DNA from: Pseudomonadota bacterium
GTDB taxonomy: Bacteria; Pseudomonadota; Gammaproteobacteria; Burkholderiales; Burkholderiaceae_B
DNA: 64,000 nucleotides
Reading direction: 5' to 3'
NCBI GenBank assembly: GCA_023425645.1
Contig: JAFACG010000045.1
Coordinates: 62,001-126,000 of the forward strand
How positions within the stretch are numbered: the first letter of the stretch is position 1; each line of letters begins with the position of its first letter. This document shows, piece after piece, positions 53,936 to 63,137 of this stretch. The translations under genes were made by a program, and so were the position numbers. The notes under the pieces were generated by a model that was not told where the DNA came from, searched no databases, and was given only the letters and a program-made list of their open reading frames with translations.

Positions 53936-56554
53936 CTATTGTACGCGCGGCACCGGCCGCAGAGGCACGCCCATGTCCAGCCATTTGTCGGCCTGGCAGG
54001 TGAACAGCAGGATCTGGTGGCGCCGGGCCGCGTCGTTGATGATGCGTTTCATGGCCTGCAGCCTGTCGTGATCGCTGTGGACCAGCACGTCGTCCAGGAT
54101 CAGCAGCGTGGGCCGGCCGGCCTGTTGCAGCAGGTCCGCATAGGCCAGCCGCGCGATCAGGCCTATCTGTTCACGGGCGCCGAAGCTCAGGCCGTCGATG
54201 TCGTCGGCCATGGGCTCGCCGTCCTCGCGCTGCAGCCAGCGCGGCGCCAGGTGTTCGTCCAGTTCGACCGACGCTTTGCCCAGCAAGAGGCGCAGGTAGT
54301 GGTTGATGTGTTTCTGCAGGGGCTGATGCAACTGCTGAGTCAAGGCGCGACGCTGCTCGCGCAGCACCTGCACCAGCAGACGCAGGGCCGCCACGCGCCG
54401 TTCATACGCGGCGCAGCGGCGTTCGCTGTCCAGCAGGCGCGCCCGCACATCGGCGATCTGCTCTTCCAGGCCTTGCGCTCCCTGGGTTTCCAGCTTGGCC
54501 TGCACGAGCTGGGCGGCCACGCGGGCCTGGGCGTAAGCCTGTTCCTGTTGCCGGGCGCTGCGCTCCAGCCGTTCCACATCCTGTTCGAGAATGTCCACCG
54601 GCAAGCGTTCCAGTTGTGCAAGCAGGGTTTGCTGATCCCGGCGCAGCTGCTCGCGCCGCTCGCGCAATTCCGACCACAGGCGCTCCCGGTCGCGTTCAGC
54701 GGACTGGCGCTGGGGATCGGCCCACTGCTGTTCCACGCGCTGCGCCTCGGCCTGCGCCTGCTCGTGACGGGCCGCCAGAGTGGCCAGGGACTCGCGCCCC
54801 TGGCGCCATTCCGTTTCCAGCGCCTGCCATTGCTGTTCAGCCAGGCTGGCTTCCCCGACCATGCGCTCCAGGTCCGCCTCCTCCAGGGGTTCGCCTTGCG
54901 GCCGCACAGGCGGACTGCTCTGGCGGGCCGCGGCCAGCAGGCCCTGCAAGTGGGCCTTGCCCTTGGGCGCCAGTATCCTCATGGAGGCGCGCAGCACGGA
55001 CTCGCGCTGTTCCTGCTGCCGACCCTGCTCACGGCGCTGCTCCAGTTCCTCCAGGCTGTTCGCACCCTGCTCTTGCAAGGCGAGTCGGAATTCGCGTTGC
55101 GCCTGTTCCAGCTGCTGCGCCAGGCCCGCCAGATCCTTGCCGCCGGGCACGATGCGCAGACGCCCAAACCCAGGCAACAGCACCTGCGTGCTGTCGGTCA
55201 ACTGCAGCCGCGCCCGGCCGCGAATGTCCTTGCCGTCCACCTGGATGTGCATGCCCTCTTCCAGCTCCACCTGCATTTCCGTGGCGACCGACTCGAGCTG
55301 ATGCTGAAGGCGCTGGACCTGCTGGCTGCGCTGGCGCAGGGCGGCCAGCGCCTCGTCTTCGACCCGCAGGCGCAGCACGGCGGCGCTGCATTCGGCCAGC
55401 TCGGTTTCGTGCCTGCTCAGCTCATCGAGCTGATCCTGGTACTGGCGAGCCTGCTGTTGGGCGCTCGCATGAGCGTCCTGTTCCCTGGCCCACTGCTGCC
55501 AGGCGCGGGCGCGCTCCTGTTCCTGGCGCATGCGGTCTTTATGGCTTCGAGCCTGTTGCAGCCGGCTCTCCAGAGCCAACAAGCCGCTCCGGGCGTTCAG
55601 CAGTTCGGCCTTCAAGGCTTCGGCCTGCGCCAGCCTGTCCTGCCGCTGCGCCGCCAGGGCGCCGTCCTGTTCCCGGGCCTGCTGATACAGGCGCTCCCGC
55701 TCCTGCAGCATGTCCAGTTGCTGTTTCAGCTCCAGGCTGCGCGCCTGCAGCTCCCTCGCCTGCTTCAGCTGTTCCGTGACTGCGCGGGCCTGTGCGCGCA
55801 GGCGCTCCCAAGGCCGGTCCCGCTCGCCGTCCGCCACCTGATGGCGCGCCTGGGCCAGTTCATCCACCCATTGCCGATACTGCCGCAGGTCCGACTCGAG
55901 ACGCTCCAGGTCGGCCTGGAGCTCGTCCCGCTCGCGCCGGGCCGCCAGCCAGACGCCGCGCGGCTGGCCCTGCGCCTGGGTGACGTACTGGTCCAATTGT
56001 TGTTGCGCCTGGTCCAGTACATAGTCGCCGTCGGCGCTGGTCAGGTCGGACATCTCGGTGCCCAGGGCCTGCTGCAAGGTGGCGCCGGCATGCTGCACGG
56101 CGGCGCGCAGTTCCTGCCCCTGGCCCTGCTCGAGCCACAACAGGCCGGGCACGCCCCAGTTGCGCGCCTGGCTGCCGCCGCGGGCGGCGTATTCGAATCC
56201 CATGCGGGAGGCCAGGTATTGTTCGGCTTCGTCGTTGTCGAGCTGCTCGCGGCCGATCAGCAGGTCGCAGCGCTTGCGCTTCAGGAAGCGCTTGCTCAGG
56301 CGCATGTCCTGCCCGTTCATGCTGAACTCCAGTTCCACGGCCGGAGCGGCCGAGGAATCGCCCCAGGGCAGGATGTCGTTCAGGCTGCTGGTGCTGTAGC
56401 GCTCGAAGAATACCGTGCGCAGCGCCTGAGCCAGCGTGCTCTTGCCGGCCTCGTTGGGCGCGCTGATGATGTTCAGGCCGGGATCCAGCTGGTCGAGCCG
56501 CACCGGTTCGCGAAAACGTTTGAACTGTTCAACGCGCAAGGATTTAACGTGCAT
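53936..56554 (-). CDS. YhaN/SbcC-like SMC-type AAA ATPase
   Basis: An 872-residue Rad50/SbcC-like ATPase. Walker A APNEAGKST (32-40) near the N-terminus, long coiled-coil arms (about 185-720, Gln/Glu/Arg-rich) around a central globular part, and a C-terminal half with signature LSFGAREQIGLIARLAY and Walker B LLILDDVLVHSD. Its start overlaps the nuclease gene upstream by 11 nt, the usual partner. The pair should act on DNA ends like Rad50-Mre11, but no zinc-hook CXXC is evident, so it is of the YhaN subgroup. It lies within the rph-rdgB-hemW run. Confidence 0.88.
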   Translation of the reverse strand: MHVKSLRVEQFKRFREPVRLDQLDPGLNIISAPNEAGKSTLAQALRTVFFERYSTSSLNDILPWGDSSAAPAVELEFSMNGQDMRLSKRFLKRKRCDLLIGREQLDNDEAEQYLASRMGFEYAARGGSQARNWGVPGLLWLEQGQGQELRAAVQHAGATLQQALGTEMSDLTSADGDYVLDQAQQQLDQYVTQAQGQPRGVWLAARRERDELQADLERLESDLRQYRQWVDELAQARHQVADGERDRPWERLRAQARAVTEQLKQARELQARSLELKQQLDMLQERERLYQQAREQDGALAAQRQDRLAQAEALKAELLNARSGLLALESRLQQARSHKDRMRQEQERARAWQQWAREQDAHASAQQQARQYQDQLDELSRHETELAECSAAVLRLRVEDEALAALRQRSQQVQRLQHQLESVATEMQVELEEGMHIQVDGKDIRGRARLQLTDSTQVLLPGFGRLRIVPGGKDLAGLAQQLEQAQREFRLALQEQGANSLEELEQRREQGRQQEQRESVLRASMRILAPKGKAHLQGLLAAARQSSPPVRPQGEPLEEADLERMVGEASLAEQQWQALETEWRQGRESLATLAARHEQAQAEAQRVEQQWADPQRQSAERDRERLWSELRERREQLRRDQQTLLAQLERLPVDILEQDVERLERSARQQEQAYAQARVAAQLVQAKLETQGAQGLEEQIADVRARLLDSERRCAAYERRVAALRLLVQVLREQRRALTQQLHQPLQKHINHYLRLLLGKASVELDEHLAPRWLQREDGEPMADDIDGLSFGAREQIGLIARLAYADLLQQAGRPTLLILDDVLVHSDHDRLQAMKRIINDAARRHQILLFTCQADKWLDMGVPLRPVPRVQ

Positions 56555-57662
56555 GGCGATCCTCCTTGTCGCGCAGCAGGCCGGCCAGGATCAGCAAGGC
56601 GTCCTGCGCGGCCTGGCCGTCCGGGCCCTGGCGCATGTCCTGCAATTGGTCGAGGGCGGCGCGCAGGTAGCCGTCGGCCTGCAAGGCGTGCAGATCGTCC
56701 TGCGTGGGCGCAAGCCCCAGGGCGTCGCGCCGGCAATCCCAGGCGCGGCAGCGCGCCTGCTCGCGGCCCAGCAGCGATTCCAGGCGGTCAAAGCCCGACA
56801 GGCTCAACTGGCCGGCCAGCTTGAGCTCCACCACGCTTTGCCCGGGCAGGGCCGAGAGCTCGCGCTCCAGCAGATCCAGATCGGCGTCGCCGGACAATTC
56901 GTACGCCAGACTGACCCAGCGGTGCCTGCCCGTGGGGACGGCGCGCACCGACGGCATGGCGCCGGGCGCTTCCAGATCGACCAGCAAGGCTTGTCCGGAC
57001 GCGTTGTCGCGGAACCGATCCGGTTCGGGCGTACCGCTGTAGTAGCAGCGCTCGTTGACCTTCAGGGTGCCGTGCCAGTCGCCCAGGGCCAGATAATCCA
57101 GCCGGGCACGCATCACGCGGTCCTGGTGGATCAGGTTGTGGCTGTCTATGTGCTCCAGCAGTCCGCCCGCGCTGCCGTGGGCCAGGCCCACGCGCAGGTA
57201 GCCCGCGGGGCTGGGCGCGGCGTCGAACCAGTCCGTCAGGTCCTGGTAGGTCTGGCGCTGGGTCAGCGGCGCGGGCAGGATGGCCAGGCGCAAGTCGTCC
57301 AGGACCAGGGCTTGGGGTTTGTCCAGCACATGGACGTGACCGGGCACGCAGGCCAGCCGTTGCGCCCGGGTCCACACGCTTTCGCTCAAGGCGGCGTCGT
57401 GGTTGCCGGGCAGCAGCACCCAGGGTCCCGTGAAGCCGGCCATGGCGTTGAAGGCGCGCCGCAGGCTGCGCTCGCTCAGGGTCTGGGAATCAAAGACGTC
57501 GCCGGCCGCCACGATCACGTCCACGTTCTGGGCGGCGGCCAGTTGCGCCAGCGTCTCGATGGCCGCGAACCGCGCTTCGGCGAGCGCGGCTGCGTCCTCG
57601 AGCGCAAAACGCGAATACTGGCGGCCGATCTGCCAGTCCGCCGTATGCAAGATTCTTACCAT
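56544..57662 (-). CDS. YhaO/SbcD-like metallophosphatase nuclease
   Basis: A 372-residue Mre11/SbcD-type DNA repair nuclease. The metal-binding motifs are RILHTADWQIGR, VAAGDVFDSQ, LPGNHDAAL, LAHGSAGG and LGDWHGTLK. ATG 57662 begins the homology; the frame upstream to 58133 is not supported. It ends 11 nt inside yhaN, so the two are co-translated. Divergent from yicC. Confidence 0.9.
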   Translation of the reverse strand: MVRILHTADWQIGRQYSRFALEDAAALAEARFAAIETLAQLAAAQNVDVIVAAGDVFDSQTLSERSLRRAFNAMAGFTGPWVLLPGNHDAALSESVWTRAQRLACVPGHVHVLDKPQALVLDDLRLAILPAPLTQRQTYQDLTDWFDAAPSPAGYLRVGLAHGSAGGLLEHIDSHNLIHQDRVMRARLDYLALGDWHGTLKVNERCYYSGTPEPDRFRDNASGQALLVDLEAPGAMPSVRAVPTGRHRWVSLAYELSGDADLDLLERELSALPGQSVVELKLAGQLSLSGFDRLESLLGREQARCRAWDCRRDALGLAPTQDDLHALQADGYLRAALDQLQDMRQGPDGQAAQDALLILAGLLRDKEDRHAR

Positions 57663-57798
57663 GCCTGGAACCTCAAAAAAACTGCTTCGGTATCGAAGTC
57701 CTCCAGTGTATAGAACTTTGGCGGTGGTCGTGGATGCCGCCTGGCGCCAGCTCAGGAGTACAATGGAACGTTTTCCATAATCAGAAAAGTGACCAAAA

Positions 57799-58731
57799 AT
57801 GATCCGTAGCATGACCGCATTTGGCAACGCCAAAGCCGAGTCCGAGGCCGGCGCCGTCAATATCGAGATGCGCAGCGTCAATAACCGTTTCCTGGACTTG
57901 AACCTGCGCCTGCCCGAGGAGCTGCGCTTCGTCGAGAACCCCTTGCGCGAACAGATCTCCCAGGGCGTGCAGCGCGGCAAGCTGGAAGTACGGGTCAATT
58001 TCACGCGCGCCGGCCTCGAGCAGCAGCGCAGCCTAGACATGGACGCCGTGCTGCGCGCCGCGGAAATGCTGCGGATCGCCCGCGCCCACATTCCGGACCT
58101 GCCGGCTCCCGAGCTGCATACCCTGCTGAGCAATCAGAACGGCAATGCATCGGACATGGACCCCGAGGCCTGGCTGCCGCTGGTGCAGCAGGCATGCGAA
58201 GCGGCCCTGGCGGACCTGCAGGCCACGCGCGAGCGCGAGGGCCGGCGCCTGGCCGAGGTCATGCACGGCATCAGCCAGGAAATGAGCGCCATCGTGGACG
58301 AGGTCGAACGCCACATGCCCGCCATCCTGGCCGAACAGCAGAACAAGATCGCCACACGCTTGCAGGAAGCCCTGCTGCAGGCCAGCCCCGAGGGCTTCGC
58401 CCTGATTTCGGGCGCGGAGCTGTCCGCCCGGGTGGCCCAGGAGGCGTCCACCTTTTCCCTGCGCATCGACGTGGCCGAAGAGTTGGCCCGTCTGCGCTCG
58501 CATCTGAGCGAGCTGCAACTGATCCTGAATGGCGAAGTGGGCGCCGCGGCCGGTAAAAAAGGGACTCGTCAGGGCAGCACCGGCAAGCGCCTGGATTTCC
58601 TGTTCCAGGAAATGAATCGCGAAGCCAACACCCTGGGCTCCAAGGCCGGCAGCGTGGACGTGACCCGCGCCTCCATCGACCTGAAACTGTTCATCGAGCA
58701 GTTGCGCGAGCAGACCCAGAACATCGAATAA
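57799..58731 (+). CDS. yicC: YicC family endoribonuclease/stress protein
   Basis: A 310-residue YicC protein. N-terminal YicC_N domain starts IRSMTAFGNAKAESEAGAVN and includes RSVNNRFLDLNLRLPEELRF; the C-terminal domain has LDFLFQEMNREANTLGSKAG, the most conserved YicC segment. YicC is linked to RNA decay and stationary-phase survival in E. coli. No good ribosome-binding site is seen before ATG 57799. It is divergent from yhaO and followed by nudC rather than gmk, a common neighbour elsewhere. Confidence 0.94.
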   Translation: MIRSMTAFGNAKAESEAGAVNIEMRSVNNRFLDLNLRLPEELRFVENPLREQISQGVQRGKLEVRVNFTRAGLEQQRSLDMDAVLRAAEMLRIARAHIPDLPAPELHTLLSNQNGNASDMDPEAWLPLVQQACEAALADLQATREREGRRLAEVMHGISQEMSAIVDEVERHMPAILAEQQNKIATRLQEALLQASPEGFALISGAELSARVAQEASTFSLRIDVAEELARLRSHLSELQLILNGEVGAAAGKKGTRQGSTGKRLDFLFQEMNREANTLGSKAGSVDVTRASIDLKLFIEQLREQTQNIE

Positions 58732-58785
58732 AGATAATACCCGGCGCGGCCGGCCACGCGCCGCCGGACATTGTGGGGATTACGA

Positions 58786-59556
58786 GTGAATTTCATTTTC
58801 CGCGGCAACGAGATGCTGGTCGATGCGCGCAGCGAAGGGCTGGAACTGCCCGATGCGTCCGTGTGCGCCCGGATGGGCTTGGGCAAAGAGCGATTGCAGC
58901 CCTTGTGGCTGGATGCGGGCTGTCCGGACCACGCCTGCCACGTTGCGCCTGATGCGGCGCCGCCGTCCGGTTTCGAGTTTCGCGCATTGCGTTCCTTGCT
59001 GGCGCGGCTGGACGAGAAAGCCGCGCTGGCCAGCCGCGCCTTCCAGATAGCCGAATGGGCGCGGACGCACCGCTATTGCGGCGTGTGCGCCGCGGCCATG
59101 GTTCAGTCGGCTACTGAACTGTGTTTTCGCTGTCCTTCCTGCGGTTTCTCCGCCTATCCGCGCATTTCTCCGGCCATGATGGTGCTGATCCGCGATGGCG
59201 ACCGCATCCTGCTTGCCAGCCATTCCACCTATGCGACGGCACGCTACACGGCGCTGGCGGGCTTTGTGGAGGCCGGCGAGAACCTGGAGGACGCCATCCA
59301 CCGCGAGGTCTGGGAAGAAGTGGGCCTGAAGGTGAAGGACATCCGTTATTTCGGCAGCCAGTCCTGGCCTTTCCCGCATTCACTGATGGTGGCTTACACG
59401 GCGGAGTACGCCGGCGGCGAACTGCGCATCCAGGCCGAGGAGATCAACGACGCCCGCTGGTTCGGCCCTGGGGACGCCTTGCCGGAGCTGCCGCACACCG
59501 ATTCGATCGCAGGCCGCCTGGTGCGCGCCAACCTGCCCGGCTTGCCGCGCCCCTGA
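58786..59556 (+). CDS. nudC: NADH pyrophosphatase / mRNA deNADding enzyme NudC
   Basis: A 256-residue Nudix hydrolase that splits NAD(H) and removes NAD caps from RNA. A zinc ribbon with two pairs of Cys (YCGVC and CPSCG, about 92-117), then a Nudix box from GFVEAGENL through REVWEEVGL, and the NudC marker motif in the form SQSWPFPHS, where Ser replaces the usual first Pro (SQPWPFP). GTG 58786 preceded by GGGGA is taken as start and gives the E. coli length; TTG 58771 is an alternative. It follows yicC by 54 bp. Confidence 0.93.
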   Translation: MNFIFRGNEMLVDARSEGLELPDASVCARMGLGKERLQPLWLDAGCPDHACHVAPDAAPPSGFEFRALRSLLARLDEKAALASRAFQIAEWARTHRYCGVCAAAMVQSATELCFRCPSCGFSAYPRISPAMMVLIRDGDRILLASHSTYATARYTALAGFVEAGENLEDAIHREVWEEVGLKVKDIRYFGSQSWPFPHSLMVAYTAEYAGGELRIQAEEINDARWFGPGDALPELPHTDSIAGRLVRANLPGLPRP

Positions 59557-59576
59557 ACGTGCGCTCTGGCGCGCGG

Positions 59577-60032
59577 TCAGCCCGTCAGGTGCGTGGCCAC
59601 GTTGCGCAGCATGCGGCCCAGATCGTCGCGCTCCTGAGGGCTGAGCACCGACAAGGCATCGTCTATCATCTGCTTGGCGGCGGGCCAGACCTGGGCGTAG
59701 CGTTCACGGCCGGTCTCGGTCAGATACACGCGCATGAAACGGCTGTCGTTCTCGTCGGCCCGGCGCTGCACCAGGTCGCGCTCCTGCATCTGGTCGATGA
59801 CCCGGCTGAGCACCGGCTGGTGCACCACGATGGCCTTGGCGATTTCGCCGATGCTGCGTCCGTCCTGGTCCCACAGGTACTGCAGCACACGGAAATGCAC
59901 ATAGGTCATGTTGTGGTCGCGCAGCGTGGTGGAGCGCAGCGTCTGGTCCAGCTTGTAGATGATGTTGGCCATCTGGAAAGCCACGTTGGCTTGCACGCTG
60001 CTGTCGGGAATGGGAACGTGAGTCGAGTTCAT
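59577..60032 (-). CDS. MarR-family transcriptional regulator
   Basis: A 151-residue winged-helix MarR regulator. The core is DHNMTYVHFRVLQYLWDQDG, then IGEIAKAIVVHQPVLSRVIDQM and the wing ADENDSRFMRVYLTETGRE. AAGG precedes ATG 60032. It is the last gene in the catabolic cluster and probably represses it, as MarR proteins do in many aromatic-degradation operons, releasing on binding the substrate. Its end faces nudC. Confidence 0.9.
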   Translation of the reverse strand: MNSTHVPIPDSSVQANVAFQMANIIYKLDQTLRSTTLRDHNMTYVHFRVLQYLWDQDGRSIGEIAKAIVVHQPVLSRVIDQMQERDLVQRRADENDSRFMRVYLTETGRERYAQVWPAAKQMIDDALSVLSPQERDDLGRMLRNVATHLTG

Positions 60033-60120
60033 GGTGCCTTGGAAGAGTCTGTCCTGCAGCGCGCGGCCCCGCTTGCCCGGGACCGCGGCCTGGCCATCAG
60101 TATACAGCCAGGCGCCGTGC

Positions 60121-61263
60121 TCAGAACGCACCGGTGGGCGCATGGCTGGCCGCCCGGAAGATCTGCTCGTAGCTCCACGGATTGGCCATGGCCGAGCGCA
60201 CCACCTGCGCGCGCACCTCATCGGGCAGGTAGCTGATTTCACCGTACAGGCAGGACCACTTCTGGCAATGCTCCACGATGGCCCGCTCGCTGTTCTCCCA
60301 CGCCTCCAGTGCATCGGGTATCTCCCGAGGATCCTGGATGTCGCCCAAAAAGCTGGCCAGGGCCAGGCCGTTCTGCATGGCCATGCCGCCGCCCTGCCCC
60401 AGATTGGGCGGTTGGGCATGGGCGGCGTCGCCCAGAATGGCGGCGCGCCCGCTGGACCAGGCCTTGCAGCGCGTGATGCTGTAGCGGCCCCAGCTGACCG
60501 GGCCGTCGATGCGCTCGATCAGGTGCGCCCATTGCGGGAACAGCGCCGACCAGTACGCCTTGTCGATTTGCGTGTTGCAGGCGCGGGCATCGTCATGCGG
60601 ACAAGTCAGGGCCAAATAGGTCTGCGTATCGCTGACGGGCGTGATGAGCAGGCGGTGCACGCCGTTCCAGTTCTCGATGTACTTCTTCGCGTCCTCGGGC
60701 GCGGTATCGTCGGGACGGCGTTCTATCATGGTGCGCAAGGCGCCTTCGCGCGTCTGCTCATGCAGGATCTCCAGGCCCAGGGACTGGCGCACCCGCGACC
60801 AGATGCCGTCGGCCCCCACCACCAAGTCGGCTCGCAGGCGTTCGCCCGAAGCAAGCTGCACTTCGCCGCGCGCGCTGGCGCCTATGGCCTCCACATTGGT
60901 GCGCACGCGCACTCCAGCCCGCTTGCCGGCCTGCTCCAGCGCCTTGAGCAATTGCGAGCGCATGATGGTGATCAGGCGCCGATCGGGCGGCGTGGGGCCG
61001 CTGTCGATGACGCGGTTGTGCTGGTCGCGCTGCTCGAAATGGCTGCCGTAGAAGGCGCCTTCGATGGCCTGATCGTAGGCGTCGATCGCCTTGAGCACGC
61101 GCAGTCCGTTTTCCCAGATATAGATGCCCGAGCCGTTGGCCCGCAGTTCCGGCTGGCGCTCCAGCACCGTCACGTCCCAGCCGCGCTGCGCCAGGGCCGC
61201 CGCCGTGGCCAGTCCGCCCAGGCCGCCGCCCGCCACCAGGGCGCTCAGTTTCTTGTCTGCCAT
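60121..61263 (-). CDS. FAD-dependent aromatic-ring monooxygenase
   Basis: A 380-residue class A flavoprotein hydroxylase (UbiH/salicylate hydroxylase-like). FAD motif VAGGGLGGLATAAAL (10-24) with Glu at the end of the second strand, the DG motif in VGADGIWSRVR and the second FAD-binding motif GDAAHAQPPNLGQGG near 300. It should hydroxylate an aromatic or heteroaromatic ring with NAD(P)H. AGGAG is 8 nt before ATG 61263. It follows the dioxygenase gene by 11 bp, so hydroxylation followed by ring opening is implied. Substrate unknown. Confidence 0.88.
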   Translation of the reverse strand: MADKKLSALVAGGGLGGLATAAALAQRGWDVTVLERQPELRANGSGIYIWENGLRVLKAIDAYDQAIEGAFYGSHFEQRDQHNRVIDSGPTPPDRRLITIMRSQLLKALEQAGKRAGVRVRTNVEAIGASARGEVQLASGERLRADLVVGADGIWSRVRQSLGLEILHEQTREGALRTMIERRPDDTAPEDAKKYIENWNGVHRLLITPVSDTQTYLALTCPHDDARACNTQIDKAYWSALFPQWAHLIERIDGPVSWGRYSITRCKAWSSGRAAILGDAAHAQPPNLGQGGGMAMQNGLALASFLGDIQDPREIPDALEAWENSERAIVEHCQKWSCLYGEISYLPDEVRAQVVRSAMANPWSYEQIFRAASHAPTGAF

Positions 61264-61274
61264 GTGCGCTCTCC

Positions 61275-62273
61275 TCAGACCTGCGCCCACAGGGGCAACG
61301 TGTGGCGGCTGTCCAGAGTCCGTTCGCCTTCCAGCGGCACGTACCATTCGCTCAGCAGGCCGTCCGGGTCGCGCAGGAAGAAGGATCGCTTCCAGGGCAG
61401 GCGCACGTCATGCACCGGCGTGATGCCCAGGGCCTGCAGGCGCTCCAGCGTCTGTTCCAGTTCCGCGACGCCGCCCAGCTCGAAGCTGCCGTGCGAAAAG
61501 GCGGCCTGCTCGTCGCCCACCAGGACCAGGCTGTAGTCGTAGTCGGACAGGCCGGCCTGAAGATAGGCCACGCCCTCTTCCTGGTGCACGACGCGCAAAC
61601 CGCCGACCTGGGTGTAGAAATCCAGCATCCGAGCCAATTGCGCGGTGCGCAGCACCGCGTGGGTGACGCGCCGGGGCTGTACGGGCGCGCCGGCGACCGT
61701 TTCCAGGATGGGGGCGGTGTCGTAGCGGCCTTCGGTGAACGGCTCCTGCGCGGCCGGATCCCAGCGGCTGGTCAGCAGCTCCATCGGGCCATTGAGCACG
61801 CTGCGCCAGTCCTTGATCGTGTCGCAGTAGAACTCGTTGTAATTGCCGTCGGGATCGAACATATAGACGCTATGGGCCACCTGGTGGTCCACGGTCATGT
61901 CGATGTCGCGTTCCTGCTGGCGGGCCCGCTTCCAGCCTTCGACCAGTTCGGCTTCGTTCTCCAGCTCCCAGGCCAAATGGTTCAGGCCCGGGACCAGGCC
62001 TATGGTGCCCGGCAATTGCAGCAGGCCGTCGCGCCCATAGCGGTTCACGCCTTTGGTGGTTTCCATCATGCCCAGGTCGTGCGGCGTATGGCCGGTTCCC
62101 AGGAAGGTGGCGATCAGGTCGGGCTCGGTGAATTCCACTTTCAGTCCGCAGACCTGGCTGTAGAAGTCTTCCGCGCGCTGCAGCTCATCCACCCAGAGAT
62201 TGACGTGGCCCAGTCGGCGGGGATGGAAGCAGGTCGCGGCCTGCGCCGCGGCGTGCATGGTTTGGTTTGTCAT
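61275..62273 (-). CDS. Two-domain VOC/extradiol-type dioxygenase
   Basis: A 332-residue type I extradiol dioxygenase-like protein with two vicinal-oxygen-chelate domains (about 20-150 and 200-312). Candidate metal ligands (two His and one Glu) occur in both halves: His23, His99 and Glu147; His205, His261 and Glu309. It would cleave a dihydroxylated ring made by the neighbouring monooxygenase. ATG 62273 has AAGGAGG upstream and overlaps the hydrolase stop (ATGA). The true substrate is not evident; it is not of the NicX type. Confidence 0.82.
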   Translation of the reverse strand: MTNQTMHAAAQAATCFHPRRLGHVNLWVDELQRAEDFYSQVCGLKVEFTEPDLIATFLGTGHTPHDLGMMETTKGVNRYGRDGLLQLPGTIGLVPGLNHLAWELENEAELVEGWKRARQQERDIDMTVDHQVAHSVYMFDPDGNYNEFYCDTIKDWRSVLNGPMELLTSRWDPAAQEPFTEGRYDTAPILETVAGAPVQPRRVTHAVLRTAQLARMLDFYTQVGGLRVVHQEEGVAYLQAGLSDYDYSLVLVGDEQAAFSHGSFELGGVAELEQTLERLQALGITPVHDVRLPWKRSFFLRDPDGLLSEWYVPLEGERTLDSRHTLPLWAQV

Positions 62274-63133
62274 GGTGTCTCCTCCTTGGCATGACAGTTC
62301 ATGGTCTGGAGCACGGCCAGCGTCAAGGCGCTGTCGCCCTGCTCCAGATCCATCAGGACATTGAAATGGTTGCGTCCGGCAATCGCCATGCTGCGCACGG
62401 CGCAGCCGGCCAGGCGGCATTGCTGCGCGTAATGAATGCTTTGCGCCTGCATGACGGCGGGCTCGAGCGCGCCCCAGGCCACCAGCACGGGCGTGCCCGC
62501 GGCAGGCGGGTGCAGCGCGGGGCTGAATGCCTGGGCCAGGGTCTGGTCCAGCTTCAGCCAGTCGTTCACCGGCGTGTGCACCAGGGGATGCAGGTCCATG
62601 ACGCCGCTGATCAGGCTGGCGCTGTGAATGCGGCGCTCGTTGCGCGCGGCATCGCTGGCCAGCAGCATGCCGGCCAGCTGGGCGCCGGCCGAACTGCCGC
62701 TGACATGGATGCGGTCCGGATCGGCGTTGAACCGCCCCGCATGACGCGCGATCCACTCCAGCGCACGCTCGCACTGGGCCACGATCTGCGGCAGCGTGTA
62801 GGCGGGAGCCAGGCCGTAGTCCAGGCAGGCCACGGCGGCGCCGGCGGCGTGCAGGCTGCGCGCCATCATGGCCGAATCTTCCCGGCCCAGCATGCGCCAA
62901 TAGCCGCCGTGGATGAACAGGTACAAGGGCGAACCGGGCTCGCGGGCGGCATAGACGTCCAGTCGTTCGACCGGATCAGGCCCGTAGGCGTGGGAGCTGA
63001 AGAAGCCGGGCAAGGCGGCCCGGGACGCATCGCTGGCGCGGCGATAGGCCGCCATTTCCGCTGCAAAATCCGGCACCGAGGCCTGCAGCTGGTACTGTCC
63101 CAGGTCCGCATGGTCAAAGCGCAACTGGCTCAT
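62270..63133 (-). CDS. Alpha/beta hydrolase, arylformamidase/carboxylesterase-like
   Basis: A 287-residue hydrolase with the HGGYWR oxyanion-hole motif (75-80), nucleophile Ser148 in GSSAG and likely catalytic His in AGRNHFNV. HGGYW is shared with kynurenine formamidase-like and related esterases, so deformylation or ester/ring-cleavage-product hydrolysis is plausible. The catabolic operon context favours hydrolysis of the ring-opening product. It starts 4 nt after the MFS stop and overlaps the dioxygenase by 4 nt. Confidence 0.85.
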   Translation of the reverse strand: MSQLRFDHADLGQYQLQASVPDFAAEMAAYRRASDASRAALPGFFSSHAYGPDPVERLDVYAAREPGSPLYLFIHGGYWRMLGREDSAMMARSLHAAGAAVACLDYGLAPAYTLPQIVAQCERALEWIARHAGRFNADPDRIHVSGSSAGAQLAGMLLASDAARNERRIHSASLISGVMDLHPLVHTPVNDWLKLDQTLAQAFSPALHPPAAGTPVLVAWGALEPAVMQAQSIHYAQQCRLAGCAVRSMAIAGRNHFNVLMDLEQGDSALTLAVLQTMNCHAKEETP

Positions 63134-63137
63134 GGCT

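Noticed and set aside
52949..56824. A 1291-residue plus-strand open frame
   Set aside because: Antisense to rdgB, rph and the YhaN-like ATPase; no domain can be recognised and all conserved motifs are on the minus strand.
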